This document shows, piece by piece, positions 56,008-64,000 of a stretch of DNA of 64,000 nucleotides. A program made the position numbers and the translations under genes. Source of the stretch: Pseudooceanicola sediminis (GTDB lineage: Bacteria; Pseudomonadota; Alphaproteobacteria; Rhodobacterales; Rhodobacteraceae); assembly GCF_003575965.1 (NCBI RefSeq), contig NZ_QWJJ01000012.1, positions 1-64,000 on the forward strand, written 5' to 3'. The notes under the pieces were generated by a model. It worked only from the letters and a program-made list of their open reading frames with translations. It was not told where the DNA came from and ran no database searches. Every line of letters starts with the position of its first letter. The stretch's first letter is position 1.

Positions 56008-56280
56008 CACTCGCCCCCGGCCTTTCAGCCCCAAGCCTTCAACCCGAGCCATCCGGATCCGGTTGCGCAGTCCGAGCCGCTCGCTACCCTGCGCAAATCG
56101 CGCAGGCCAGCTCCGGACGGCCCCGCGGCAAAGAAACCGGCCTACAGCGTCCAGACGCCGGCCCGCACCAGCAACCATTCCGTATACCCGCCCTTGCGAG
56201 GGGCAATCAGGCAATGCAGCACAAAGCGCAGTGGTGAAATCTCGGTCATCTCAAGGTCTCCGGGGCAACCTGTATCAAAT

Positions 56281-56318
56281 CCCATCAAGGGACATTCCCA
56301 TGATGGGCCCTTGATGGG
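56281..56318. repeat. Nested inverted repeat
   Basis: CCCATCAAGGG (56281-56291) pairs perfectly with CCCTTGATGGG (56308-56318); the 16-bp spacer itself contains the palindrome-like CCCATGATGGG (56297-56307). It can form either one long stem or alternative stems. Confidence 0.8.
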
Positions 56319-56410
56319 GATCCCATACGTGCCACCGGTAACACAGCCGTGACACGACCATTACGGGTGCATGACGGTGATATCTCCGCCCAGCGCCACA
56401 CCCAACACGC

Positions 56411-56548
56411 CACACCCGACTCACCCGCGCCAACACGCCCACACCCATCCCGCCCACCCCCGGCACGCCCACACCCGACTCACCCGCGCCCATGCGCTCA
56501 CACCCAACACACCTTCACCCGACTCACCCCGCCCATGCGCTCACACCA
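56411..56548. repeat. CA/CCCG-rich imperfect repeat
   Basis: A 21-nt sequence beginning CACACCCGACTCACCCGCGC occurs exactly at 56411-56431 and 56470-56490. A further diverged copy with GACTCACC...CCATGCGCTCACAC appears around 56521-56548, matching 56477-56505. Confidence 0.75.
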
Positions 56549-56753
56549 GACCCACCACCATCCGCCCCCCCCCGGTTCCCGCCCGGCAACAATTTGCAAA
56601 TTGCCCGACCCGATTTTGCAAATCTGGCGCAAAGCCGCACGCTGCGCCCGTCGCCCGCCAGCTCGCCGCCTGCCTGCCTGCGCCCTTGGCGAAACCTCCG
56701 GCGATGCCCTCAGGCCACTGGATTTTTCCCCGCCCACGCGCTAGGCCGCGCAG

Positions 56754-57344
56754 ATGGCCCGTACCATCCTGTTCAACAAACCCTTCGACACGCTGCCCCA
56801 GTTCACCGACAAGGGCACGGCAGGTCAGCCGCGCCCGACGCTCAGCGCCTATATCGACCTGCCGGGGGTCTACCCCGCCGGGCGACTGGACCGAGACAGC
56901 GAAGGTCTGATGGTGCTGACCGACGATGGCCGCCTGCAAGCGCGCATCGCCGACCCCCGGCACAAGCTGGCCAAGCTTTACTGGGTGCAGGTCGAAGGGC
57001 TGCCGGATGACGCGGCCCTTGCCGCCCTGCGCACGGGCGTCACGCTGAAGGATGGCCCGACGCGCCCCGCAGGGGTCGAACGGATTGACCCGCCCGACAC
57101 GCTCTGGCCGCGCACGCCGCCGATCCGGGTGCGCAAATCCGTCCCCGATTGCTGGATCTCGCTTGAAATAACCGAAGGGCGCAATCGACAGGTCCGGCGC
57201 ATGGTGGCCCACGTGGGCCATCCTTGCCTGCGCCTGATCCGCGCCCGCATCGGACCGTGGAGCCTGGGCACCCTCGCCTCCGGCGCATGGTGCGACGCCC
57301 CCGACCTGCCCTTGCGCCCATCCCTACACCCGTCCCGTCGCTAG
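56754..57344 (+). CDS. rluE: RluE-type rRNA pseudouridine synthase
   Basis: A 196-residue RsuA/RluE-family enzyme without an S4 domain, the mark of RluE, which modifies 23S rRNA U2457 in E. coli. The catalytic Asp is in [29 protein letters not shown] and [17 protein letters not shown] are the conserved core. The start ATG 56754 follows the repeat-rich gap; no strong ribosome-binding site is seen. Annotation as RluE versus RluB/F is by domain content. Confidence 0.93.
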   Translation: MARTILFNKPFDTLPQFTDKGTAGQPRPTLSAYIDLPGVYPAGRLDRDSEGLMVLTDDGRLQARIADPRHKLAKLYWVQVEGLPDDAALAALRTGVTLKDGPTRPAGVERIDPPDTLWPRTPPIRVRKSVPDCWISLEITEGRNRQVRRMVAHVGHPCLRLIRARIGPWSLGTLASGAWCDAPDLPLRPSLHPSRR

Positions 57345-57690
57345 GCGGCCCGCGCCGTACAGTCCGCCGCGATCCCATCACGCCGGCGGGATGCCGGTGG
57401 CAGGCGCGCCGCGATACCCCGACTTTTCTCTCGCCCGACCCCATGCGCGTCAGACGCACCGCGCGCCCCTGCCCGGCCGCCCCGTGACCGCTCGACGCCC
57501 GAACCGGAGGCGCGAGCCGGCCACGCACAGCGGGCCATTGATCTGCGTGCCTCTCGGTCCGGCATCGCTCTCCGATCTGCCGGCACGGCCTGCCGCCCCA
57601 ACGACCCGCGCCAACACCCGCCGCAAAGATGCACAGACCGCGCAATCGCAGCGTACTCTGCGTTAACCTTCCCGCGGCTCGCCCCGGATG
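57345..57690. other. Gene-free region after rluE
   Basis: About 350 bp of GC-rich sequence between convergent genes. No protein-like ORF and no clear rluE terminator. Confidence 0.4.
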
Positions 57691-57733
57691 CACCGTTCAG
57701 TTACCGCTCGGATACCGTCAAGATACCGACGTC
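57691..57733 (+). repeat. Phased (C/T)ACCG array, copy 3
   Basis: CACCG at 57691 and TACCG at 57702, 57713 and 57724, exactly 11 bp apart, ending ATACCGACGTC. Positions 57703-57732 equal 43982-44011. The 3' flank (GGATTCGCGGGTTTC) resembles that of copy 1 (AAATCAGCGTTTTC). Two TTAACC sequences flank it (57663, 57755). Confidence 0.8.
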
Positions 57734-57782
57734 AGGATTCGCGGGTTTCCTGAATTAACCGGTGAAATCGCACGATCAGCGC

Positions 57783-57809
57783 AAAACCGGGCACCGACCA
57801 TGCGCCCGG
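57783..57809 (-). terminator. Terminator after phnM
   Basis: On the minus strand CCGGGC pairs with GCCCGG (57804-57809 with 57787-57792) and is followed by TTTT (57783-57786). It lies 14 bp beyond the phnM stop. Confidence 0.7.
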
Positions 57810-57822
57810 CCCGTTAACCCTC

Positions 57823-58962
57823 TCAGGCGACCCGCACACCCTGCACCATGACGCTGCGCAGGATCGGCACCCCGCCCCGCATCGCGAAACGGATCAGGTC
57901 TGCCCGCTGGCCCGGCGCCACGGCGCCCCTGTCGTGCAATCCGGCCGCCCGCGCCGGCGCCCCCGTGACACTCGCCATGCCCCGCGCCATGTCGCCATGC
58001 AGCTGGCCAAGTTGCACCGCCGCCAGCAGCAATGCCGAAGGCACGTAATCCGAGCTGATGATATCCAGCAGCCCCAGCTCCGCCAGCTCTCCTGCCGAGA
58101 CATTTCCTGAATGCGATCCGCCTCTTACCAGGTTCGGCGCCCCCATGATGACATCAATCCCCGCGCCCCGGCAGGCCTCTGCCGCCTCGACTGTCGTGGG
58201 AAATTCCGCCACCCTTATGCCATGCCGCGCACTGGTCTCGACCTGTTCGCGCGTGGTGTCATCATGACTCGCCAGCACCGCGCCATAGCGCTTGGCCGCC
58301 GCGACGGCCGCCTGTTCATGCTTGGCGCCCAGCCTGTCGTTCAGATCATACAGGAACTGCACATAGGTCTCGAACCCCTCGCGCGACATGCCATGCTTGC
58401 CACAGACATAGTCTTCGAACTTGCTGATATCGCTGAATTGTCTTTGACCGGGCGTGTGATCCATCAGGCTGACGATGCCGACGCGATCCTTCGGGCCGAA
58501 CTCCTCCAGCTCCTCGATCAGGGTCTCCGAACAGGTCTCGGCCCGCAGGTGCAGATGGTGGCTGATCTTCAGCGCGCCCGCCTCCCGCATTGCCAGGATC
58601 TCATCCGCCATGGGCCTGGCATAGCGGCGGTAATCGCGTTCGCTCGACGTGATCGAACCGACGCGGATCGCATCGAAAACCGTTGTAATTCCACAGCTTG
58701 CCAGTTCCGCGTCGTGGGCGACGATGGCGGCATGATGTGGCCAGTGCACCTTCGGGCGTGGCGTGATGTGACGTTCCAGGTTGTCGGTGTGCAGCTCGAC
58801 CAGGCCGGGGCTGACATAGTCGCCCTCGCAATCCACGGCACCCTGCGGCGTGGCCCCGGTGCCGATCTCGGCCACCTGCCCGTCACGGATCACCAGATGC
58901 CCGCGGATCACCTCCCGCGGCAGCACAAGCTGGGCGTTGGCCAATATGATCTCGTCTTTCAT
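57823..58962 (-). CDS. phnM: Alpha-D-ribose 1-methylphosphonate 5-triphosphate diphosphatase PhnM
   Basis: A 379-residue amidohydrolase-fold enzyme removing pyrophosphate from the ribose-triphosphate intermediate of the C-P lyase pathway. Metal-binding VELHTDNLERH, PRPKVHWPHH and LMDHTPGQRQF are clear; ASHDD and GAPNLVRGGSHSGN are also typical. Two near-identical MKDE starts exist: ATG 58962 (MKDEIILANA), aligned with E. coli PhnM, and ATG 58992 (MKDEAHVRAD), which has a better-looking AAGGG. I use 58962; the alternative would add 10 residues. It follows phnN. Confidence 0.94.
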   Translation of the reverse strand: MKDEIILANAQLVLPREVIRGHLVIRDGQVAEIGTGATPQGAVDCEGDYVSPGLVELHTDNLERHITPRPKVHWPHHAAIVAHDAELASCGITTVFDAIRVGSITSSERDYRRYARPMADEILAMREAGALKISHHLHLRAETCSETLIEELEEFGPKDRVGIVSLMDHTPGQRQFSDISKFEDYVCGKHGMSREGFETYVQFLYDLNDRLGAKHEQAAVAAAKRYGAVLASHDDTTREQVETSARHGIRVAEFPTTVEAAEACRGAGIDVIMGAPNLVRGGSHSGNVSAGELAELGLLDIISSDYVPSALLLAAVQLGQLHGDMARGMASVTGAPARAAGLHDRGAVAPGQRADLIRFAMRGGVPILRSVMVQGVRVA

Positions 58963-59002
58963 GTCCGCTCTCACGTGCGCTTCGTCTTTCATAATCCGCC
59001 CT

Positions 59003-59551
59003 TCATTGGACTTCGGTTTCTTCAATCAATGCAAGCACATCCGCGACCGCATCCGATAGTCGACCGGCATTTTCCACCACGTCGACCCGCAGGCCCGGCG
59101 GCAGGGCAAACCCCGCCCGCGCCAACCGCCGCTCGATATCCTCGGCACTCTCTCGTCCGCGCGCCGCCAGCCGGTCCGCCAGCACGGATACCGGCGCAGT
59201 CAGCAGGATCGTGCGGAACCCGGCAAACCGCGTCTGCGCCTGCGGCAGCACCGATCGCGACAGGTTCACAAGTGCATCCCGCCCCCGCGCCAGATCATCC
59301 GCGACGCTGTCGGGAATGCCGTAGTGCAGGCCATGCGCCGCCCAGGACAGCAGGAACTCCCCGCCCGCCTCCCGCGACAGGAACTCGGAGACGGAAACCG
59401 GTTCGAAATCCTCGCTTCCCGGGTCAGCCTGGCGCGTGATGACCCGACGCACCAACACGGTGTCCGCCCGCTGTGCCGCCACCGCGCGCATGACGCTGTC
59501 CTTGCCCACGCCCGACGGCCCGACGACCCCGATCAATCGCCCCGAAGCCAC
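59003..59551 (-). CDS. phnN: Ribose 1,5-bisphosphate phosphokinase PhnN
   Basis: A 182-residue guanylate-kinase-like enzyme converting ribose 1,5-bisphosphate to PRPP, the salvage end of the C-P lyase pathway. Walker A GPSGVGKDS, then VRRVITRQADPGSEDFEPVS and the Asp/Arg lid region around LAARGRESAEDIERRL. It starts with GTG at 59551, one base after the phnL stop. Confidence 0.93.
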   Translation of the reverse strand: MASGRLIGVVGPSGVGKDSVMRAVAAQRADTVLVRRVITRQADPGSEDFEPVSVSEFLSREAGGEFLLSWAAHGLHYGIPDSVADDLARGRDALVNLSRSVLPQAQTRFAGFRTILLTAPVSVLADRLAARGRESAEDIERRLARAGFALPPGLRVDVVENAGRLSDAVADVLALIEETEVQ

Positions 59552-59552
59552 C

Positions 59553-60236
59553 TCAGATCCCCCGCGCAGGCGTGAAACCGGTCACGTCGACCAACTGATC
59601 GCAAACGCGGTCACGCGCCTCAACATCATGAAAGATCCCGATAATTGCCGCGCCACGGGCCTTTGCCTCTTCGATGAGGCACAGCACCTCCTCGCGGTTG
59701 ACCGCATCCAGGCTGGCCGTCGGCTCGTCCAGCAAAAGCGCCGGATAATCGTGGGCAAAGCCGCGCGCAATGTTGACGCGTTGCTGTTCGCCACCCGAAA
59801 ACGTGGTGGGTGACAGGCGCCACAGCCGCTCGGGAATGTTCAGGCGCCGCAACAGGACCGCGGCTCTCTCTCGCGCGGCATCGCGCGCCACCCCCAGGGC
59901 CAGCAACGGCTCCGCAACCACGTCCAGTGTCGGCACCCGTGGCACCACCCGCAGGAACTGGCTGACATAGCCCAGCCCCTCTCGCCGCAGGGTCAGGATC
60001 TCGCGCGGGGCCGCAAGCGCGACATCCACATCCCCCACCATGATCCGCCCCGAGGCCGCCAGGTAATTGCCGTAGATCATCCGCATCAGGGTCGATTTCC
60101 CCGACCCCGACGCCCCGACCAGCGCCACGCATTCACCCGGCCGCGCCACAAGGCTCGCTCCCTCCACAACCGGAATGACGACACTGCCCTGGTTGTGCAG
60201 GGTAAATGTCTTGCTGACGTTCTCAACCGATATCAT
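59553..60236 (-). CDS. phnL: C-P lyase accessory ABC-type ATPase PhnL
   Basis: A 227-residue ABC ATPase domain protein needed for phosphonate use together with PhnK. Walker [10 protein letters not shown], signature TFSGGEQQR, Walker [12 protein letters not shown] and the H-loop in GIFHDVEAR. No membrane part; it belongs to the intracellular PhnGHIJK-L machinery, not a transporter. Gap of 29 bp after phnK. Confidence 0.94.
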   Translation of the reverse strand: MISVENVSKTFTLHNQGSVVIPVVEGASLVARPGECVALVGASGSGKSTLMRMIYGNYLAASGRIMVGDVDVALAAPREILTLRREGLGYVSQFLRVVPRVPTLDVVAEPLLALGVARDAARERAAVLLRRLNIPERLWRLSPTTFSGGEQQRVNIARGFAHDYPALLLDEPTASLDAVNREEVLCLIEEAKARGAAIIGIFHDVEARDRVCDQLVDVTGFTPARGI

Positions 60237-60265
60237 GTTATATTCGCTCCATAATTCCGCGTCGC

Positions 60266-61066
60266 TCAGACCTGCAACACCGAACTGACCAGCAATTGCG
60301 TATAGGCGTGCTGCGGGTCATCCAGCACCTGATCGGTCAGCCCCGTCTCGACGACATGGCCCGACTTCATCACCATCAGCCGATCCGCCAGCAACCGCAC
60401 CACGGCCAGATCATGCGTCACGATGATCGCGCTCAACCCCATCTCGCGCACCAGGCCGCGCAACAGGTCCAGCAGGCGCGCCTGCACGCTCACATCCAGC
60501 CCCCCTGTCGGCTCATCCATGAAGACCAGCCGCGGTCCCGTCACCAGGTTGCGCGCGATTTGCAAACGCTGCCGCATCCCCCCCGAAAACGCGCTCGGGC
60601 GGTCGTCGACACGGTCCTCGGCAATCTCGACCCGGTCCAGCCAATCGATGGCCTGCTCCCGGATGTTGCCATAATGCCGTGCCCCGACGGCCATCAGGCG
60701 TTCTCCGACATTGCCCCCGGCACTGACGTTCATGCGCAGGCCATCCTGGGCGTGCTGATGCACAAAGGCCCAGTCCGTGCGGCCCAGCATCCGCCGCTCC
60801 GCCTCCGACATGTCCAGCGTATCGACCATGCCACGGTCGCGCGTATCGAACATAACGCGCCCGGCATCCGGCGCCAGCTGCCCTGCCAGACAGTTCAGCA
60901 AGGTCGTCTTGCCGGAGCCGCTTTCCCCAACGATTCCCATCACTTCGCCGGGCCAGAGGTCAAAGCTCACCTCGGCGCAACCAATCCGCGCACCGTAGCG
61001 CCGGCTCACCCCCTCGACGCGCAGCAGCGGGCGCTGCGCGATTGCCGCCCTCTCCGTATCCTTCAT
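60266..61066 (-). CDS. phnK: C-P lyase ABC-type subunit PhnK
   Basis: A 266-residue ABC ATPase-like subunit that binds PhnJ in the core complex. Walker [10 protein letters not shown], signature AFSGGMRQR, Walker [14 protein letters not shown] and VTHDLAVV. The [13 protein letters not shown] segment is characteristic of PhnK. Start ATG 61066 overlaps phnJ by 4 bp; a longer ORF with a Gly/Arg leader is rejected. Confidence 0.95.
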   Translation of the reverse strand: MKDTERAAIAQRPLLRVEGVSRRYGARIGCAEVSFDLWPGEVMGIVGESGSGKTTLLNCLAGQLAPDAGRVMFDTRDRGMVDTLDMSEAERRMLGRTDWAFVHQHAQDGLRMNVSAGGNVGERLMAVGARHYGNIREQAIDWLDRVEIAEDRVDDRPSAFSGGMRQRLQIARNLVTGPRLVFMDEPTGGLDVSVQARLLDLLRGLVREMGLSAIIVTHDLAVVRLLADRLMVMKSGHVVETGLTDQVLDDPQHAYTQLLVSSVLQV

Positions 61067-61923
61067 GCCACAGCCTCCACACCCAACGCCCCGACATGGC
61101 CCGCCTCGCGCCGCTCGCGGCAGAAATCGGTATCCGAACACACGAACATCCGCCCCCCCGCATCATCCGTGATCACCTCGTCCAGATAGCTCGACCCGGC
61201 GCCGCAGAGATCACAGTCATGATCGGCCTTGCCCGCCTGAAACGGATAATCCTCGAAATCCAGGCTCACCACGTCGGTATGAGGTGGCAACGCATAGATC
61301 CTCTGTTCCCGCCCCGCGCCAAACAGCTGGATCGCCGCCATACCCAGTTTCGGATTGTCGAACTTCGGAATGGGCGAGGGATCCATCACGTAGCGCCCCT
61401 CCACCTTCACCGGATAGGCGTAGCTCGTCGAGATATCGCCATGCCGCGCGATATCCTCATACAGCTTGACATGCATCAGCCCGTATTCCTCCAAGGCATG
61501 CATCTTGCGTGTCTCCACCTCCGAAGGTTCCAGAAATCGCAGCGGCTCGGGGATCGGCACCTGGTACACCAGGATCTGCCCCTGCCGCAGATCCCGCTCG
61601 GGAATCCTGTGCCGGGTCTGGATGACACTGGCCTCGGCGGTCTTCTCTGTCACCGCAACCCCAGCGGTGGCCTGGAAAAACCGCCGGATCGACACGGCAT
61701 TCGTGGTGTCGTCCGCGCCCTGGTCGATCACCTTGAAGCAATCCTCCGGCACCATCACCGCCGCCGATACCTGCACCCCCCCGGTGCCCCAGCCATAGGG
61801 CATCGGCATCTCGCGACTGGCAAAAGGCACCTGGTAGCCCGGAATGGCCATGCCCTTCAGCAGCGCACGCCGGATCATCCGCTTGGTCTGTTCATCCAAG
61901 TAGGCAAAATTGTAGGCACTCAT
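61063..61923 (-). CDS. phnJ: C-P lyase radical SAM subunit PhnJ
   Basis: A 286-residue catalytic subunit that cleaves the carbon-phosphorus bond of ribose 1-methylphosphonate 5-phosphate. The Fe-S motif C-x2-C-x21-C-x5-C is exact: CDLC, then VCSDTDFC. The conserved N terminus MSAYNFAYLDEQTKRMIRRA and RHRIPERDL are present. Start ATG 61923. It stands 106 bp from the phnI stop, the only large gap in the operon, and that gap contains hairpin element B. Confidence 0.96.
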   Translation of the reverse strand: MSAYNFAYLDEQTKRMIRRALLKGMAIPGYQVPFASREMPMPYGWGTGGVQVSAAVMVPEDCFKVIDQGADDTTNAVSIRRFFQATAGVAVTEKTAEASVIQTRHRIPERDLRQGQILVYQVPIPEPLRFLEPSEVETRKMHALEEYGLMHVKLYEDIARHGDISTSYAYPVKVEGRYVMDPSPIPKFDNPKLGMAAIQLFGAGREQRIYALPPHTDVVSLDFEDYPFQAGKADHDCDLCGAGSSYLDEVITDDAGGRMFVCSDTDFCRERREAGHVGALGVEAVA

Positions 61924-61961
61924 GACAAGGCCCTCCGCATCCAGGGGGCGCGACCACCCCG

Positions 61962-62013
61962 TGTTTCCCTGTTCAAAATACCCCCGCCGGAGGCACCGTC
62001 CCGCAGGGGCGGT
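61962..62013 (+). repeat. REP-like hairpin element B between phnI and phnJ
   Basis: TGTTTCCCTGT, AAAATA-CCCCCGCCGGAG, then a hairpin ACCGTCCC/GGGGCGGT (61995-62002 with 62006-62013, one G-T wobble). The left part matches element A at 52397. It lies within a transcribed operon. Confidence 0.65.
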
Positions 62014-62029
62014 TCTCGCCAGACGCCGC

Positions 62030-63127
62030 TCATTGCGCCGCCTCGGTGGGGCGCACCCGCGCATCGGCCTCGCGGCGCAACTTGCGCACCAGTTCCAGTT
62101 CCGACTGGAAATCGACGTAGTGCGGCAGCTTGATATGCTCCAGAAATCCCGTCGCCTGGATGTTGTCCGCATGGTACAGCACGAATTCCTCGTCCTGCGC
62201 CGGGGCGCCCTTGTCGTCCTCGCCCAGCTCCTTCCAACGCAACGCCCGGTCCACCAGCGCCATGGAAATCGCCTTGCGTTCCGTCTGTCCGAACACCAGG
62301 CCATAGCCGCGGGTGAACTGCGGCGGCTCCGTCTTCGACCCGGTAAACTGGTTCACCGTCTCACATTCGCTCAGCACGACGTCACCGATCTCGACCGCGA
62401 ACCCCAGCTCGGGGATCTCCATCTCGACCGCAACCGTGCCGATGCGCAGCTCTCCGACAAAGGGATGGTTCTTGGCGTATCCGCGCTGCGTCGAATAGGC
62501 CATCGACAGCACGAACCCTTCGTCCCCGCGCGCCAGGGCCTGCAATCGCAGCGCCCGCGTGGCCGGCAGCTCAAGAGGTGCGCGCGTCAGATCCCCCGGT
62601 ACCGCGTCGACCTCGGGCCTCGGCTCATCCTGGATCAGACCTTCCTGATTCAGGAACTGGCTGACCCGCGGCATCACCGGATGCGCCTCCGGTGCAATCG
62701 CCTCGCTCCGTTGCAGCCCCTCGGCCTCCAGCGCGAAATCCAGCAGGCGATGCGTATAGTCGAACGTCGGCCCAAGCACCTGCCCCCCGGGCACGTCCTT
62801 GAACGTGGCCGAGATTCGCCGATCGCAAGCCATCGCACCCGTGTCCACCGGGGTGGAATAACCAAAGCGCGGCAGCGTGGTACGATAGGCCCGGATCAGG
62901 AAAATCGCCTCGATCAGATCGCCGCGCGACTGCTTGATCGCCAGCGCGGCCAGGTCCGGATCGAACAGGGACCCCTCTGCCATCACCCGGTTCACCGCCA
63001 AACCCAGCTGCGTCCTGATTTGCGCCACGTCCAGTTCGGCCACATCCTGCGGCCCCCGCCGTTCCTCGGCCAGCCAGTCATGGGCGTTGTCGATGGCCCG
63101 CTCGCCCCCCTTTACCGCGACGTACAT
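62030..63127 (-). CDS. phnI: C-P lyase nucleosidase subunit PhnI
   Basis: A 365-residue subunit that, with PhnG/H/L, transfers phosphonate to ribose (nucleosidase-like step). MYVAVKGGERAIDNAHDWL is the family start, GYSTPVDTGAMACDRRISATFKD is in the core, and GYAKNHPFVGELRIG is another conserved run. Start ATG 63127 overlaps the phnH stop by 1 bp. Length is normal. Confidence 0.95.
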   Translation of the reverse strand: MYVAVKGGERAIDNAHDWLAEERRGPQDVAELDVAQIRTQLGLAVNRVMAEGSLFDPDLAALAIKQSRGDLIEAIFLIRAYRTTLPRFGYSTPVDTGAMACDRRISATFKDVPGGQVLGPTFDYTHRLLDFALEAEGLQRSEAIAPEAHPVMPRVSQFLNQEGLIQDEPRPEVDAVPGDLTRAPLELPATRALRLQALARGDEGFVLSMAYSTQRGYAKNHPFVGELRIGTVAVEMEIPELGFAVEIGDVVLSECETVNQFTGSKTEPPQFTRGYGLVFGQTERKAISMALVDRALRWKELGEDDKGAPAQDEEFVLYHADNIQATGFLEHIKLPHYVDFQSELELVRKLRREADARVRPTEAAQ

Positions 63128-63708
63128 CAGGCATTCTCCCCAGCGGTCACCCTGGTCGAGCGCGGCAACGCCGACAGCTTCGCACCTCGGGTAAAGTAGA
63201 AATCCAGGCCCAGTGGAAAGTGCGCCGCGTTTTCCTGAAAAACGACCACGTCCGGCAGGCGTGTCACGCTCACGTCCTTGATGCCCGGCCCGCGCAGGCT
63301 GACATCGACGCCCTCGAAATCCCCGTCGACAATCACAGTGGCCGACCGGTCCGGATATTCCGCCGTGCCCCGAGCCAGTACCCTCAGGTCGAGAGAGGAC
63401 CAGTCCCCCAGGACGAACATCGCCTCGGCGGCCGCAACCAGCGGCGCCCCGGTGTGAAACGTCACCCAGCCACGGATCGCAGGCGTATCGCAGACCCCCG
63501 ACAGATGCAGCGGTGTCTCGGCATCGCACAGGACCAGCAACAGCGTTGCGGCCGCGCGGCTGACAGGTGCGGGCGCATCCGCCATCTCCTGCAACACATA
63601 GGTGCTGCCGGGGCGCGCCATTGCCTCAAGCGCCGCCCGAAAGGCCCGCGCCGATTGACGCGGCGCATCGGAAAATCCGCCCGTCAGCATGTCACTTGTC
63701 TGCTCCAT
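63127..63708 (-). CDS. phnH: C-P lyase subunit PhnH
   Basis: A 193-residue subunit of the (PhnGHIJ)2 core. GFSDAPRQSARAFRAALEAM with MARPGST is the conserved start; FHTGAPLV and the C-terminal FTRGAKLSALPRSTRV are typical. Start ATG 63708 overlaps the phnG stop by 1 bp (TGATG). Confidence 0.94.
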   Translation of the reverse strand: MEQTSDMLTGGFSDAPRQSARAFRAALEAMARPGSTYVLQEMADAPAPVSRAAATLLLVLCDAETPLHLSGVCDTPAIRGWVTFHTGAPLVAAAEAMFVLGDWSSLDLRVLARGTAEYPDRSATVIVDGDFEGVDVSLRGPGIKDVSVTRLPDVVVFQENAAHFPLGLDFYFTRGAKLSALPRSTRVTAGENA

Positions 63709-64000
63709 CAATCCTCTCCCCGCACCATGGTAAAGAAATCCACCTTGGTCCGAGCCGCCCTTGCGGCCCGTTTCCCCGCGGCGGCGGTCATCGCATCCTC
63801 CAGGGGGCGCAACAGCCTGGCGCGCAAATCCTCTGCCGCCGCACCCTGCATCAGCGCGTCGACCAGCGCCGCGACCCGCGCCTTGTCCCGGTCGCGGCCC
63901 TGCACCATCGCATGACCCACCGTGCCATCCGCCAGACGCAGCGAACAACGCGTCACCGTCATCTCTCCCAGGTTGAACGCCGCGCCCGTCCCCCCCGTGC
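63708..64000 (-). CDS. phnG: C-P lyase subunit PhnG (5' end outside window)
   Basis: The C-terminal 97 residues of PhnG: from the window edge the minus strand reads TGGTGAAFNLGEMTVTRCSL, the family-typical 'NAFNLGEMTVTRC' segment, followed by a helical tail to the stop. The ATG at 63962 is internal, so the true start lies beyond base 64000; full PhnG is about 150 residues. It is the upstream-most visible gene of the phnGHIJKLNM operon. Confidence 0.94.
   Translation of the reverse strand, partial: TGGTGAAFNLGEMTVTRCSLRLADGTVGHAMVQGRDRDKARVAALVDALMQGAAAEDLRARLLRPLEDAMTAAAGKRAARAARTKVDFFTMVRGED

Larger units (their letters stand above)
55904..56753. other. Repeat-rich gene-free region
   Basis: About 850 bp with no gene. 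It holds a 14-bp tandem repeat, a nested inverted repeat and a CA/CCCG-rich imperfect repeat (each listed separately). The overlapping ORFs here are compositional artefacts. Confidence 0.6.

Overview
The window looks like chromosomal DNA of a marine-type Rhodobacteraceae (Roseobacter-group) alphaproteobacterium. This rests on high GC by eye, dense ATGA/TGATG gene overlaps, heterotetrameric sarcosine oxidase, CcmI-RuvX-DUF1289, a complete C-P lyase core operon, an alphaproteobacterial TPP riboswitch in front of thiC, and the short hairpin repeats seen in this group. No rRNA, tRNA, CRISPR array, prophage or replication origin was recognised.

Layout. 0.4-5.4 kb: RND efflux adaptor and permease. 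5.6-11.1 kb: Atm1-like ABC exporter, LysM envelope protein, LOG-family hydrolase, host-attachment-family protein and Fe/Mn superoxide dismutase. 11.3-17.8 kb: sarcosine oxidase genes, with soxB separated from soxDAG by a small membrane-protein gene and an opposite-strand ORF. 18.1-23.5 kb: ccmI-ruvX-DUF1289, TauE/SafE permease, Bcr/CflA exporter and dusA. 23.5-24.9 kb: decayed IS3-family transposase. 24.9-33.7 kb: a nine-gene, tightly coupled chemotaxis operon (STAS, cheY, cheA, cheW, mcp, cheW, cheR, cheB and an unrecognised coiled-coil protein). 34.1-34.4 kb: probable LysR remnant. 34.4-43.9 kb: siderophore operon (AraC regulator, TonB receptor, FhuDBC, ABC half-transporter, siderophore-interacting reductase). 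44.4-49.4 kb: thiamine genes, with Nudix-thiD converging on riboswitch-controlled thiC-thiM-thiE. 50.2-54.7 kb: SitABCD manganese/iron ABC transporter behind a Mur-box-like site. 54.8-57.8 kb: an AroE-like protein lacking the catalytic residues, a 0.9 kb repeat-rich gap, and rluE. 57.8-64.0 kb: phnGHIJKLNM, with phnG running off the right edge.

How the genes fit together. The window is mainly nutrient acquisition and regulation: phosphonate cleavage, ferric-siderophore and Mn/Fe import, sarcosine (glycine-betaine-derived) oxidation, and thiamine synthesis plus salvage, together with one chemosensory pathway. Fe/Mn SOD sits immediately downstream-adjacent to the H2O2- and formaldehyde-yielding sarcosine oxidase locus.

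Most notable for follow-up: (1) a helically phased array of (C/T)ACCG boxes spaced exactly 11 bp, found in three separate intergenic regions and always ending in ATACCGACGT; (2) the 539-residue coiled-coil protein closing the chemotaxis operon, with an acidic-aromatic C-terminal tail; (3) an AroE-like pseudoenzyme next to the manganese transporter; (4) hairpin elements inserted inside the otherwise overlapping sit and phn operons. All function calls come from reading sequence; no database search was run.
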